64,000 nucleotides of DNA from Hymenobacter norwichensis DSM 15439 (GCF_000420705.1 NZ_ATVL01000008.1:62001-126000), one strand, 5' to 3'. Counted from the first letter of the stretch, positions 19,755-28,810 are shown. The notes: generated from the sequence alone by a model not told the origin. Made by a program: numbers and translations.

Positions 19755-20255
19755 ATGGTCCGTATCCTTGTTATTGCGGCTACCCTAGCCGCCGGAATTA
19801 GCTTCACAAGCTATGCTCAAACCACTCCTACCGCCTCGGTTGCGGTTAAACCAGCCAGCACCCAAGGTCCCGTCTTCCCAAAAGGCAATAGGGCGCCGGC
19901 CACCAATTTTACGGGCACCGTGTATGTCTATTCACTAGTGAAAGACGAGCCTACGTTCAACTGCGCGAGCAGCAACGTCACCTTTGAGCCAGGGGCACGC
20001 TCCAACTGGCACTCGCATCCCGCCGGTCAGATTCTGATGGTCACCGACGGTCTGGGCTACTATCAGGAGGAAGGCCAGCCGGTGCGCTTGCTCCACAAAG
20101 GCGAGGTGGTGAAGGCCCAGCCCAACGTAAAGCACTGGCACGGCGCTTCGCCCAAGCAGGCCATGACCCACATTGCCCTCAACGTGAATACCGAAAAAGG
20201 CATCGTGACGTGGCTGAATCCCGTAACGGATAAAGAATATAACAGCTACCGGTAA
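19755..20255 (+). CDS. Exported cupin-domain protein
   Basis: A 166-residue protein with a signal peptide (MVRILVIAATLAAGISF to about residue 22, SYAQ). One conserved cupin barrel follows. The metal-binding histidines are in the first cupin motif (RSNWHSHPAGQILMVTDGLG) and the second (VKHWHGASPKQAMTHIALN). This form, exported and with a C-terminal NPVTDKEYN tail, resembles the cupins related to mandelonitrile lyase or found fused to carboxymuconolactone decarboxylases. The substrate is unknown. It probably acts in the periplasm. It precedes the aldehyde oxidoreductase genes by 120 bases and could be in the same regulon. Confidence 0.8.
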   Translation: MVRILVIAATLAAGISFTSYAQTTPTASVAVKPASTQGPVFPKGNRAPATNFTGTVYVYSLVKDEPTFNCASSNVTFEPGARSNWHSHPAGQILMVTDGLGYYQEEGQPVRLLHKGEVVKAQPNVKHWHGASPKQAMTHIALNVNTEKGIVTWLNPVTDKEYNSYR

Positions 20256-20377
20256 CCTCTGGGGCCGCCTTGTGTTGGGTACTCTATGAAAGTGCTGCTG
20301 GTGCCCCACTTACCCTGCTAGGGTCTGTGGCGAACAAGCTGTTTCAACTTCTACAATCACTTTAATTTTTGCCTCCT

Positions 20378-21010
20378 ATGGCCACGAACCACGAGCCGGA
20401 CGTGCCGGCCAACCACAACGAAAACCGCCGTACGTTTCTAAAGCAGTCGTCGCTGCTGACGGCCCTAGCCCTGGTGCCCGGCCCAGTGGTATCGGCCGCC
20501 GAAGCCAAACTAGACGAGCGGGTAGCCGAGGCTATTGAGCAGATTCCGCTGAGCTTGAAAGTCAATGGCAAGAAGCTGAAGCTGAAAGTAGAGCCCCGCA
20601 CCACCCTGCTGGACTTACTGCGCGAAAACCTGCACCTCACCGGCACCAAAAAAGGCTGCGACTATGGCCAATGCGGCGCCTGCACCGTGCACGTAGACGG
20701 GCAACGCGTGAATAGCTGCCTGAGCTTCGCGGTAATGCACGACGGCCAGGAAATCACCACCATCGAGGGCCTGGCTGAGGGCGACAAGCTGCACCCCATG
20801 CAGGAGGCTTTCGTAAAGCACGACGGTTTTCAGTGCGGCTATTGCACTCCCGGCCAGATTATGTCGGCCGTGGCTTGTGTGCGCGAAGGTCACGCTGGCT
20901 CGGAAACGGAAATCCGGGAGTATATGAGCGGCAACATCTGCCGATGCGGGGCTTACTCCAATATTGTAGCCGCCATTCAGGACGTAAAATCGGGAGGGCA
21001 AAAGGTATGA
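20378..21010 (+). CDS. Aldehyde oxidoreductase, [2Fe-2S] subunit (YagT/PaoA type) with Tat signal
   Basis: A 210-residue iron-sulfur subunit of a molybdenum hydroxylase. The start at 20378 (MATNHEPDV) precedes a twin-arginine motif NRRTFLKQSS and a hydrophobic stretch, so the folded complex is likely exported to the periplasm. The plant-type cluster is held by CDYGQCGACTVHVDGQRVNSC. The second cluster is held by QCGYCTPGQI and NICRCGAYSNI in the all-alpha domain. Electrons pass from the molybdopterin site through both clusters to FAD on the next subunit. Its stop overlaps the FAD subunit start (ATGA). Confidence 0.92.
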   Translation: MATNHEPDVPANHNENRRTFLKQSSLLTALALVPGPVVSAAEAKLDERVAEAIEQIPLSLKVNGKKLKLKVEPRTTLLDLLRENLHLTGTKKGCDYGQCGACTVHVDGQRVNSCLSFAVMHDGQEITTIEGLAEGDKLHPMQEAFVKHDGFQCGYCTPGQIMSAVACVREGHAGSETEIREYMSGNICRCGAYSNIVAAIQDVKSGGQKV

Positions 21011-21990
21011 ACCAGTTCCAGTACGTGCGGCCCACAAAGCCGCAGGCCGCCATTGATGCGGTAGCCAAGGACGCCAACGCCCGCTTTATTGCCGGCGGCA
21101 CCAACCTTGTGGATTTGATGAAGCGCGGCGTGATGACCCCACAAAAGCTGGTGGACATCAACCGCCTGGATTTCCGCAAAATCGAGCGTCAAAACAATGC
21201 CCTACGCATCGGGGCCTTGGCGCTGAACTCCACCGTGGCCGACGACAAGCAAGTGCGGGAGCGGCAGCCGTTGCTGGCGTTGGCTCTCAACGCCGGCGCC
21301 TCGCCCCAGTTGCGCAACATGGCCACCGTAGGCGGCAACATGCTCCAGCGCACCCGCTGCGCCTATTTCTACGACGTGACCATGCCCTGCAACAAGCGCC
21401 AACCCGGCACTGGCTGCGGGGCCCTGGAAGGAGTCAACCGCATGCACGCCATCTTCGGCTTCAGTGACAAGTGCATTGCCGTGCACCCCTCCGACATGAG
21501 CGTGGCCTTGGTAGCGCTGGATGCCACGGTGCAGGTGAGCGGCCCGAAAGGCAACCGCAGCATCCCCTTCGCCGACTTCCACCGCCTGCCCGGCGACACG
21601 CCCGAAAAGGACACCAACCTAGAGCCCGGCGAGCTGATAACAGCCGTAGACGTGCCCGATAACCCATTCACCAAGCACGTGCACTACCAGAAAGTGCGCG
21701 AGCGGGCCAGCTACGCCTTCGCCTTACTTTCAGTAGCGGCAGCTTTGGACATCGACAACGGCGGAACCATAAAAGCGGCGCGGCTGGCTATGGGCGGCGT
21801 GGCGCACAAGCCCTGGCGCCTCACGGCCGCCGAGCAAGTGTTGGTAGGCAAGCCTGCCACCGAAGAAAGCTTCCGGCAAGCAGCTACCGTGGCCATGCAA
21901 GGTGCCAAGGCCTTTAAGTACAACGAATACAAGCTGCGCCTGGGCCCCAATGCCATTGTGCAGGCCCTCAAAACCGCCGCCGCTGCCTAA
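21007..21990 (+). CDS. Aldehyde oxidoreductase, FAD subunit (YagS/PaoB type)
   Basis: A 327-residue FAD-binding subunit. The start overlaps the previous stop by ATGA, so translation is coupled. FAD-binding segments are FIAGGTNLVDLMKRGV (residues 20-40) and ATVGGNMLQRTRC. The cysteine-rich insert around residues 118-140, including PCNKRQPGTGCGA, matches the extra [4Fe-4S] site known in E. coli PaoB. The C-terminal CO-dehydrogenase flavoprotein domain includes YQKVRERASYAFALLSVAAAL. It relays electrons from the Fe-S subunit to an unknown acceptor. Confidence 0.92.
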   Translation: MNQFQYVRPTKPQAAIDAVAKDANARFIAGGTNLVDLMKRGVMTPQKLVDINRLDFRKIERQNNALRIGALALNSTVADDKQVRERQPLLALALNAGASPQLRNMATVGGNMLQRTRCAYFYDVTMPCNKRQPGTGCGALEGVNRMHAIFGFSDKCIAVHPSDMSVALVALDATVQVSGPKGNRSIPFADFHRLPGDTPEKDTNLEPGELITAVDVPDNPFTKHVHYQKVRERASYAFALLSVAAALDIDNGGTIKAARLAMGGVAHKPWRLTAAEQVLVGKPATEESFRQAATVAMQGAKAFKYNEYKLRLGPNAIVQALKTAAAA

Positions 21991-22002
21991 CCCCGACCAA
22001 CG

Positions 22003-24237
22003 ATGAACGCACCAGAAAAGAAAATCGGCGCGCCGATGAACCGGGTGGATGGCCGCCAAAAAGTAACCGGCGCGGCCAAATACTCGGCCGAGTACGAGTT
22101 GCCCAATATGGCGTATGCCGTGCTGGTAGGCAGTACCGTTACCAAAGGCCGCCTCAGCAGCATCGACACCAAAGACGCCGAGCGGGCTCCGGGCGTGCTG
22201 GCGGTTATTACCCACCTCAACGCACCCAAAGCTCCCGGCGTCAAGCCAACGGGCAAAGACCCCTCGCAGCCGCAAACGGTGGGCAGCGCCTTGCAGGTGT
22301 TCATGGACGACAAAATCCGCTTCAACGACCAGCCCATTGCCGTGGTAGTAGCCAATACGCTGGAACGGGCCCGCTTTGCAGCGCGGCTGGTGAGGGCGCA
22401 GTACGCCAAGGAAAAGCACCAAACCAACCTGGAAGCCAACAAAGCCAACGCTTTCCTGCCCACGCAGGCCAAGAAAAACCCGAAGTCACCAGCGGCCGAC
22501 TACCAGCGCGGTGAGGTGGACGCCTACAAAACCGGTGCCTTGAAGCTGGAAGCCGAGTATGTGATACCTACGGAGGTGCACCACCCCATGGAGCTGCAAG
22601 CCATTACGGCCCACTGGGAAGCTCCTGACCGGCTCACCCTCTACGACAAAACCCAAGGCACCATGGCCACCCGCCGCGACTTTGCCCGGCAGTGGGGGTT
22701 GCCCGAAGAGAACGTAAAAGTCATTGCCACCTACGTAGGCGGCGCCTTTGGTAATGCCCTGCATAGCTGGCCCCACGAGTCGGCGGCCATCATCGCCGCC
22801 AAGGTGGTGAACCGCCCCGTCAAGTTGATGCTCACGCGGGAGCAGATGTTTACCATGGTAGGCTACCGACCCCACACCTGGCAGAAAATCGGGATGAGCG
22901 CCACCGCCGACGGCAAAATCACGGCCATCACCCACGAGAGCATCGGCCAGACTTCCACCTACGAGGAATTCGTTGAAGCAACACTGGGCCAGACTAAGAT
23001 GATGTACCAGTCGCCGAACCTGACCACCCGCTACCGGCTGGCGGCCTTGGATGTGGGTTCCCCCATCTGGATGCGGGGCCCCGGTGAGGCTACCGGCGCG
23101 TTTGCCTTGGAATCGGCCATGGATGAAATGGCCTTCCTGCTGAACATTGACCCAATGGAGTTCCGCTTGCGCAACTACACCGACCAGGACCCCGAGAAAA
23201 ACCGGCCTTGGAGTAGCAAGTTTCTGAAAGAGTGCTACCAAGCCGGCGCGCAACGCGTTGGCTGGAACAAGCGCCAGCTCAAGCCCGGCTCCCTGCGCGA
23301 CGGGGAATGGTTCATCGGTTACGGTATGGGCGTGGGCACTTTCGGAGCGCACCGGGGCTCCTCCAAAGCCAGCGCCCAGCTCCTACCCGACGGTACCGTG
23401 CTGCTGCAAAGCGCCGTGACGGACATTGGCCCCGGCACCGGCACAGCCATGACCCAAATTGCCGCCGACACCCTGGGCCTACCTCCCGAGAAAATTCGCT
23501 TCGAGTGGGGTAATTCCGACTTCGCCCAGGCGCCTACCCAAGGTGGTTCAGCCATTGTAAACACCGTGGGGCCAGCAGTGCAAGAAGTTTGCATGGCTCT
23601 GAAAGACAAGCTGCGTGAGCTGGCGGCTACTAGCAACGGCGCCTTTGCCACGGCCAAAAAGGAGGACGTATCCTTTGCCGACAACCACCTCACCCTAGCC
23701 GGTAACTCCACGGCCCGCGCCACCTACGCCGACCTAGTACGGCAGGCCGGTGGCAAGGCGGTAACGGTGGAATCCAAGCCCAGCGGTGAAGGCCAGAAAT
23801 TCTCGATGTACTCGTTTTCGGTGCATTTTGCCGAGGTACGGGTGCATGAGCTGACTGGCGAGGTGCGGGTAAGCAAGCTGATTAGTTGCGCCGATGCTGG
23901 TACCATTATCAACGAGAAAACCGCCGGCAACCAAATGAAAGGCGGCGCCGTGGGCGGCATCGGCATGGCCCTAATGGAGCACGCCATCATCGACGACCGG
24001 TTCGGCCGCTACGTCACCAAAGACCTGGCCGACTACCACGTGCCCGTGCACGCCGATTCTCCCGCCATAGAGGTGTTTTTCGTCAACCAGCCCGACCCTT
24101 ACGTCAACCAGCTGGGCACCAAAGGCATCGGCGAAATTGCCACCATCGGCGTAGCCCCAGCCATTGCCAACGCCGTTTTCAACGCTACCGGCAAACGGGT
24201 GCGCGAGTTGCCCATCACCCCCGATAAGCTGGTGTAG
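22003..24237 (+). CDS. Aldehyde oxidoreductase, molybdopterin-binding subunit (YagR/PaoC type)
   Basis: A 744-residue catalytic subunit that binds the molybdenum cofactor and oxidises aldehydes to acids. It begins 12 bases after the FAD subunit. The N-terminal domain has GAPMNRVDGRQKVTGAAKYS. Cofactor-binding motifs include YVGGAFGN, MRGPGEATGAFALESAMDE and QGGSAIVNTVGPAV. The catalytic glutamate is in GTKGIGEIATIG near residue 705, as in xanthine-oxidase relatives. The large subunit itself has no signal peptide, so it is expected to be exported as a passenger with the Tat-tagged Fe-S subunit. No XdhC/PaoD-type maturation gene is seen in the neighbourhood. Confidence 0.93.
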   Translation: MNAPEKKIGAPMNRVDGRQKVTGAAKYSAEYELPNMAYAVLVGSTVTKGRLSSIDTKDAERAPGVLAVITHLNAPKAPGVKPTGKDPSQPQTVGSALQVFMDDKIRFNDQPIAVVVANTLERARFAARLVRAQYAKEKHQTNLEANKANAFLPTQAKKNPKSPAADYQRGEVDAYKTGALKLEAEYVIPTEVHHPMELQAITAHWEAPDRLTLYDKTQGTMATRRDFARQWGLPEENVKVIATYVGGAFGNALHSWPHESAAIIAAKVVNRPVKLMLTREQMFTMVGYRPHTWQKIGMSATADGKITAITHESIGQTSTYEEFVEATLGQTKMMYQSPNLTTRYRLAALDVGSPIWMRGPGEATGAFALESAMDEMAFLLNIDPMEFRLRNYTDQDPEKNRPWSSKFLKECYQAGAQRVGWNKRQLKPGSLRDGEWFIGYGMGVGTFGAHRGSSKASAQLLPDGTVLLQSAVTDIGPGTGTAMTQIAADTLGLPPEKIRFEWGNSDFAQAPTQGGSAIVNTVGPAVQEVCMALKDKLRELAATSNGAFATAKKEDVSFADNHLTLAGNSTARATYADLVRQAGGKAVTVESKPSGEGQKFSMYSFSVHFAEVRVHELTGEVRVSKLISCADAGTIINEKTAGNQMKGGAVGGIGMALMEHAIIDDRFGRYVTKDLADYHVPVHADSPAIEVFFVNQPDPYVNQLGTKGIGEIATIGVAPAIANAVFNATGKRVRELPITPDKLV

Positions 24238-24262
24238 CTTCTGCCACTAGCTTGGTTATAAA

Positions 24263-24303
24263 CAAACAACGCCTCCTGCAAACTGCAGGAGGCGTTGTTT
24301 TTA
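24263..24303 (+). terminator. Intrinsic terminator after the aldehyde oxidoreductase operon
   Basis: Perfect hairpin of AACAACGCCTCCTGCA with its complement around AAC, followed by a T run. Confidence 0.9.
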
Positions 24304-24318
24304 TCCGGCCATTCCAGC

Positions 24319-24409
24319 GGCTGTAGCGCGAAGCTGTGCTTCGCGTATCGTTGCTGAGTTCCGCGTTATACGCCAGCAGTTCTACGATATGGGAAGCTTC
24401 TCTACAGCC
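24319..24409. repeat. Nested REP-like inverted repeat
   Basis: Outer arms GGCTGTAG (24319-24326) and CTACAGCC (24402-24409) enclose an inner palindrome CGCGAAGCTGTGCTTCGCG. It fills the gap between the converging aldehyde oxidoreductase operon and trmB. It resembles, but is not identical to, the 8.5 kb palindrome. Confidence 0.6.
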
Positions 24410-24413
24410 TATA

Positions 24414-25076
24414 TTACCCTAGCTGGAACTGCACGTACTTGATGGGGACGCCCAGCGCGCGGTATTTGCTTTCGAAGTTGGTTTCGATGTCCTCGGCGTG
24501 GGGCAGCAACTCGGGGGTGGCATACAGGTCCTTGGTGAAGGCCAGAATCGTGACGCCGGGGCGCTGTTGCAGGGTTTCCAGGGTATAGTCGAACAGGCTC
24601 TCGTTGTCAGTTTTCAGGTGCACCAGCCCGCCGGGCTGCAAAAGCTGCTGGTACAAATCGAGGTACCGTGGAGCAGTGAGGCGGCGCTTGATGTCCCGGT
24701 CGCGGGGCCGGGGGTCGGGAAACGTTATCCAGATTTCGCTCAACTCGCCGGGCGCAAACTGCTTCAGTAAATCTAAGGCCCGCATCCGGATAAAGCCCAC
24801 GTTGCGCAAGCCCAATGCCTCGGCGCGGGTACTCCCCCGCCAAATTCGGTCCCCTTTGATGTCGAGCCCCAGAAAGTTACGCTCCGGGTAGCGGGCCGCC
24901 AGCCCTACCGTGTACTCCCCTTTACCGCAGCCCACTTCCAAGGTTATGCTGTGGTCGTTGGCAAAGAAGTCGGGCCGCCAGTGGCCGCCCAGTTGCTCGT
25001 AGGTCGATTTGCCGGGCTCTACAATGTCGGGGCGCTCTGCGTTTTCCGCGAAACGCTTTAGCTTGATTCTGCTCAA
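24414..25076 (-). CDS. trmB: tRNA (guanine-N7)-methyltransferase TrmB
   Basis: A 220-residue SAM-dependent enzyme that methylates G46 in the variable loop of tRNAs. The SAM-binding motif LEVGCGKGEYTVGLA lies near residue 46. The family signature IWITFPDPRPRDRDIKRRLT lies near 118. LKTDNESLFDY is near 157 and the C-terminal TNFESKYRALGVPIKYVQF is diagnostic. The frame opens with TTG (MSRIKLKRFAEN), which fits homologues best. It is the last gene of the minus-strand envelope series, 83 bases after folC. Confidence 0.93.
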   Translation of the reverse strand: MSRIKLKRFAENAERPDIVEPGKSTYEQLGGHWRPDFFANDHSITLEVGCGKGEYTVGLAARYPERNFLGLDIKGDRIWRGSTRAEALGLRNVGFIRMRALDLLKQFAPGELSEIWITFPDPRPRDRDIKRRLTAPRYLDLYQQLLQPGGLVHLKTDNESLFDYTLETLQQRPGVTILAFTKDLYATPELLPHAEDIETNFESKYRALGVPIKYVQFQLG

Positions 25077-25159
25077 GGGGTACGTTTTTCGTTGTCGATT
25101 TTCGTTGGTGCGGTCAGGCAGTTAACTGAACAGCCAATGGCCTAGAAACAGCCGTCGGT

Positions 25160-26461
25160 TTACAGTTCATCCAGATCCGCAACCACAAAGGTACTGCCCC
25201 CAATGAACACTACGTCCTCGGCCGTAGCGGCAGCCCGCGCCGCCGCCACGGCCGCCGGAACTGGCCCGTACGCTTCACCACGCAGCCCGACTGCCGCCGC
25301 CTGCGCCGCCAGCTCAGCAGCCGGCAACGCCCGCGGAATCGAGGCCTGGCAGAAGTAGTACGTAGCATCCGTCGGCAGCAGCAGCAGCATTTTCGACACG
25401 TCCTTGTCATTGACGACACCCAACACGAAGTGCAGCCGCCGCCGCGGTAGCCGGACCAGCTGAGCGGTTATAAAGCGCAACCCGGCCTCGTTATGCCCCG
25501 TGTCGCATACTACCAACGGACGACGCCCTAGGATGGTCCAGCGCCCCCGAAAGCCGGTAAGCTGCCGCACGTTGCGTAGCCCCTCCCGCACGGCTGCCTC
25601 CGGCACCACAAAACCTTGTTGCCGCAGTTCGTCCAGTACGGCCAACACGCCCGGCAAATTCAGCTGCTGATAGTCGCCTACCAAACCCAGCTCCAGTTGT
25701 TCGAGCAATTGTTGCTCGTCACGCAGGACTGTGAGCACCTGCGTGTCCTGATCGGGGGCCGGCGAGGTTTCCTGCACGGCGCGGTAGTGTTGGTCGGCGA
25801 ACAGCAACGGGGCTTGTTCGGCGGCGGCTTTTTGCTGAAATACGGCTGCCACTTCCGGCTGGGTCTGGCTGATGATGGCGGGCACACCGGGCTTGATGAT
25901 ACCAGCTTTTTCGGTCGCTATCAGCGGCAGCGTATCGCCCAGCAGGTTTTGGTGGTCAAAGCTGATGTTGGTAATCAGAGAAACCAGCGGCGTGATGATG
26001 TTGGTGGAATCCAGCCGCCCGCCCAGGCCCACTTCCACAATGGCCACGTCTACTTGCTCCTCGGCGAAGTAGGAAAATGCCAGCGCCACGCACATCTCGA
26101 AAAACGACGGCTGCACCTCAGCAAACAACGGCTGCCAACGCGCCACCCATTCCACCAGATAGGCGGGCGCCAGGTCCTGCCCGTTCACCTTGATGCGCTC
26201 CGTAAACTCGCGCAGGTGCGGCGAGGTGTACAGCCCTACTTTGTAGCCCGCGGCCTGAAGCACGGCCGCCAGCAGATTCGAGCTGCTGCCTTTACCATTG
26301 GTGCCCGCTACGTGCACGCACCGTAACTGCCGCTCGGGGTTGCCCATGGCAGCAGCCAGCTTCTCGGTGGTGCCCAAGCCGGGCTTGTAGCCGGCCGCAC
26401 CCACCCGCTGAAACATGGGCAGCTGGTTGTAAAGAAAGTCGAGCGTTTCCTGGTAATTCAT
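25160..26461 (-). CDS. folC: Dihydrofolate synthase / folylpolyglutamate synthase
   Basis: A 433-residue Mur-ligase-type enzyme that adds glutamate to dihydropteroate and folates in the cytoplasm, using ATP. The start at 26461 (MNYQETLDFLYNQLPMF) is preferred over a TTG two codons upstream. The P-loop is HVAGTNGKGSSSN near residue 50. LYTSPHLREFTERI is the folate-binding segment. FEMCVALAFSYF and EVGLGGRLDSTN are metal/ATP motifs, and the C-terminal domain holds CDTGHNEAG. It follows the tonB-like gene after a terminator-like hairpin. Confidence 0.94.
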   Translation of the reverse strand: MNYQETLDFLYNQLPMFQRVGAAGYKPGLGTTEKLAAAMGNPERQLRCVHVAGTNGKGSSSNLLAAVLQAAGYKVGLYTSPHLREFTERIKVNGQDLAPAYLVEWVARWQPLFAEVQPSFFEMCVALAFSYFAEEQVDVAIVEVGLGGRLDSTNIITPLVSLITNISFDHQNLLGDTLPLIATEKAGIIKPGVPAIISQTQPEVAAVFQQKAAAEQAPLLFADQHYRAVQETSPAPDQDTQVLTVLRDEQQLLEQLELGLVGDYQQLNLPGVLAVLDELRQQGFVVPEAAVREGLRNVRQLTGFRGRWTILGRRPLVVCDTGHNEAGLRFITAQLVRLPRRRLHFVLGVVNDKDVSKMLLLLPTDATYYFCQASIPRALPAAELAAQAAAVGLRGEAYGPVPAAVAAARAAATAEDVVFIGGSTFVVADLDEL

Positions 26462-26473
26462 GCGCAAAAGAAA

Positions 26474-26503
26474 GCCGCCGGCCGGAGAAATCCGACCGGC
26501 GGC
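26474..26503 (-). terminator. Intrinsic terminator between tonB-like gene and folC
   Basis: On the minus strand the GCCGCCGGTCGGA arm pairs with TCCGGCCGGCGGC around TTTC and is followed by TTTCTTTT. It would reduce read-through into folC. Confidence 0.7.
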
Positions 26504-26518
26504 CTGAAATAGCGAAAT

Positions 26519-27439
26519 CTAGCGAACAGTAAAGCGGAACGTGTAGAACCCCGAAGCACCCCCGTTAGCCGAGTTGGTACGGCGGAACTCGGCGTTTTGC
26601 AGAGCGTCTCGGCAGACCTTTTCCTGCGCCGCCGATACGTTACCGGATACCTTAGTCACAGCTTCCACCTCGCCATCGGCACTCACCTTGATACGGAAAC
26701 GCACGAAACCCGAGGTATTATCAATGGCCGGAGCGCTAGGACGGTTCACGAAAGCCCAGCCGCTCATGCCTTCCAAACCACCCGAGCCAGGGCTGCTGCC
26801 ACTGCCGCCGCTACCGGGTTGGCCGTACAGCGCTTTGGCATCCAAAGAACCATTCGGGTCGCCTTGGTCACCTACTGAGCCGGGCCGGTCGCCATTGTTG
26901 TTGCCGGTGGCAGCGTTGCTGGTCCCGTTCACGCCGTTGCCGCCACCATTGGCACTGCCTTTAGGCGTGTACAAGGTGCGGGGGCGCTCCACTGGCTTGG
27001 GTGCCTCCCGAACTTCCTCTTTGGCCGGAGTAGGCTCGGTTCTTTCCACTCTTACCGGCGCTGGCTTGGTTACGAGCGGGGCCGTAACGGGGCTTTCCTC
27101 GGCTTCGCTGGTAATGACACGCTCCTGGGCGGCCTGTTGCGGCGCGGGTGGTGAAGCGGGAGCCGTGGGCTGTGGCGGCGTAGGCTGCGGATTAGGGTTC
27201 GAGGCGGGTGGGCGGCTGTCTTCCCGGTTTTGGGAGGCGTTGGCTGTAGCTAAGCTTTGAATGTCGCCCGAGCCGGCTTCGTCCACGCCGTAGTTCAGCT
27301 CTACCCCGTCGCCGCCCATAGCATCAAGCGGCGGATCAGGGCCTTTAAACACGGTCAGGAAGAACAGCAGTGCCAGCAAGCCATGCAACGCCACGGTTCC
27401 GATAATGGCTTCTTTGCGGTGTTCTTCGCGGTATTCCAT
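26519..27439 (-). CDS. TonB-family energy transducer
   Basis: A 306-residue protein with one N-terminal membrane helix (residues 11-29, AIIGTVALHGLLALLFFLTV). A long Pro/Ala/Thr-rich periplasmic span follows, then a Gly/Asn-rich linker (about 165-215). The C-terminal domain has the TonB-type pattern FVRFRIKVSADGEVEAVTKV and VCRDALQNAEFRR. With ExbB and ExbD immediately upstream on the same strand, it should carry proton-motive energy to outer-membrane partners. The charged N-terminus (MEYREEHRKEA) is cytoplasmic. It is likely co-transcribed with exbB and exbD. Confidence 0.88.
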   Translation of the reverse strand: MEYREEHRKEAIIGTVALHGLLALLFFLTVFKGPDPPLDAMGGDGVELNYGVDEAGSGDIQSLATANASQNREDSRPPASNPNPQPTPPQPTAPASPPAPQQAAQERVITSEAEESPVTAPLVTKPAPVRVERTEPTPAKEEVREAPKPVERPRTLYTPKGSANGGGNGVNGTSNAATGNNNGDRPGSVGDQGDPNGSLDAKALYGQPGSGGSGSSPGSGGLEGMSGWAFVNRPSAPAIDNTSGFVRFRIKVSADGEVEAVTKVSGNVSAAQEKVCRDALQNAEFRRTNSANGGASGFYTFRFTVR

Positions 27440-27472
27440 GGTTGATAGGCTACTTATTAATTGCTACTTGAT

Positions 27473-27539
27473 GATAATTGATATGCTGAGGTAATTACGG
27501 ATTACACATCAATCAGCACATCAGCATATCGAACAATTA
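27473..27539. repeat. Spacer inverted repeat between exbD and the tonB-like gene
   Basis: Arms around TGATATGCTGA (27473-27489) and TCAGCATATCGAACAATTA (27521-27539) are complementary with small gaps. The right arm lies 6 bases from the exbD stop. The left arm reaches to within 35 bases of the tonB-like start. It is a spacer-family member. Confidence 0.6.
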
Positions 27540-27544
27540 ACAAA

Positions 27545-27955
27545 TTACTTGCCAGCAGCTTGTTGCGCCTGGGTGGCCATTACCATTTTGATCTTGAGGC
27601 GGTTGCCAATTTCCAGAATATCTACCAGCTTTTGCACGTTCAGGGAGGCATCTACCCGCAACACGGCCGTAGGGCTTTCAGCCCCTTGTACACGGCGCTG
27701 TAGCTCACTTTCCAACTGCTGGGCCGTGGTAGGCTGCCGGTCGATGAAATACTGCCCGGCTCCGTCCACTGATATGGTAATGGGCTGCTTCATCATCTGC
27801 TTGCTGCTTTTGGCACTAGGCAGCATCAGCTTGATGATGTTGGGGTTCACCATCGTCGACACAATCAGGAAGAACAGCATCAAGAAGAACATGATGTCGT
27901 TCATCGAGCTGGTCTCAACGTGCGAGGAAAGCTTACGGCGACGGCTTAGATTCAT
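27545..27955 (-). CDS. ExbD/TolR-type biopolymer transporter
   Basis: A 136-residue membrane protein that forms the proton channel with ExbB. The start at 27955 (MNLSRRRKLSSHVETSSMND) is chosen. The frame continues upstream, but that part translates the spacer inverted repeat (SQQLTANSQ) and is not expected to be protein. A single helix (MFFLMLFFLIVSTMV) follows Asp20, the conserved proton-carrying aspartate. The periplasmic domain ends in LEIGNRLKIKMVMATQ. It is flanked by exbB and the tonB-like gene. Confidence 0.92.
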   Translation of the reverse strand: MNLSRRRKLSSHVETSSMNDIMFFLMLFFLIVSTMVNPNIIKLMLPSAKSSKQMMKQPITISVDGAGQYFIDRQPTTAQQLESELQRRVQGAESPTAVLRVDASLNVQKLVDILEIGNRLKIKMVMATQAQQAAGK

Positions 27956-27960
27956 TTTTT

Positions 27961-28057
27961 GGCTGTTGGCTGTTAGCTGCTGACTGTTGGCTTTCTGTTT
28001 GCCCACCGGCACTGTTGTACCGAAAAGCTAACAGCTACTAGCCAGCAGCTAACAGCC
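27961..28057. repeat. Iterated spacer inverted repeat between exbB and exbD
   Basis: Arms of 34 bases (27961-27994 and 28024-28057) pair with a few mismatches. Each arm is itself iterated, GGCTGTT-GGCTGTT-AGCTGCT on the left. The outer end sits 4 bases from the exbB stop and the other end 5 bases from the exbD start. It fills the gap almost exactly. Confidence 0.8.
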
Positions 28058-28061
28058 AAGA

Positions 28062-28793
28062 TTAGTTATCCTGCAAGATGTCCATGAACTCGATGGCCGA
28101 ATTTTCCATCCGGAATACGAGGCGTTCTACCATGATGCTGAGCCAGTGGTAGCCGATGTGGGCAATGATACCCACAATGAGGCCAGTAGCCGACGTTACC
28201 ATCTTGGTGTACAAACCACCCGAAATCTGGGCAATACCAAAGTCGCCGGTGGCGGAAATGGCATAGAAAATCTTAATTACCCCGATAATGGTACCCACGA
28301 AACCCAACATGGGCGCAATACCAGCAATGATGCCCAATATGCTGATGTTCTTTTCGAGGCGGGCAATTTCCACTTTTCCTACGTTTTCCACGCTGGCCTC
28401 AATGTCTTTGAGCGGCAACCCAATGCGGCGGATACCTTTCTCAATCATGCGAGCCAACGGCGTGGCAGTTTGAGCACACAACATTTTAGCACCTTGCAGG
28501 TCTCCTTTCACCATCAGGTTGCGAATGCCAGGCATAAACGACTCTGGCACGGCCGCCGCCTTGCGGATAGTGATATAGCGCTCAATGATGATGTATAGCG
28601 ACACAAACGACAGCAAAAACAGCGGAACCATGATCCAGCCGCCTTTCACAATCAAGTCAATCAGGGACAGGTCGCCGGCTACGGCGTTGGCGGCAGCATC
28701 GGCAGCCTGGGCGGTAGAATCAGCGGCAGCCGCACCAGCGGCGGGGGCACTGCCGACTTGCATCTGAAGCAGCAGGGAAAACAAAAACGTCAT
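28062..28793 (-). CDS. ExbB/TolQ/MotA proton channel protein
   Basis: A 243-residue inner-membrane protein that partners ExbD. A short signal-like N-terminus and Ala-rich loop precede the first conserved helix (GGWIMVPLFLLSFVSLYIII, residues 50-70). Two more helices lie in the C-terminal MotA/ExbB domain, LGIIAGIAPMLGFVGTIIGV and VTSATGLIVGIIAHIGY. The conserved GTIIGVIKIF region is intact. It couples proton flow to movement of TonB-type transducers. It is part of the minus-strand envelope series between the HU/SPOR gene and exbD. Confidence 0.93.
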   Translation of the reverse strand: MTFLFSLLLQMQVGSAPAAGAAAADSTAQAADAAANAVAGDLSLIDLIVKGGWIMVPLFLLSFVSLYIIIERYITIRKAAAVPESFMPGIRNLMVKGDLQGAKMLCAQTATPLARMIEKGIRRIGLPLKDIEASVENVGKVEIARLEKNISILGIIAGIAPMLGFVGTIIGVIKIFYAISATGDFGIAQISGGLYTKMVTSATGLIVGIIAHIGYHWLSIMVERLVFRMENSAIEFMDILQDN

Positions 28794-28810
28794 GCTTAGG
28801 TGTGCAGGTA

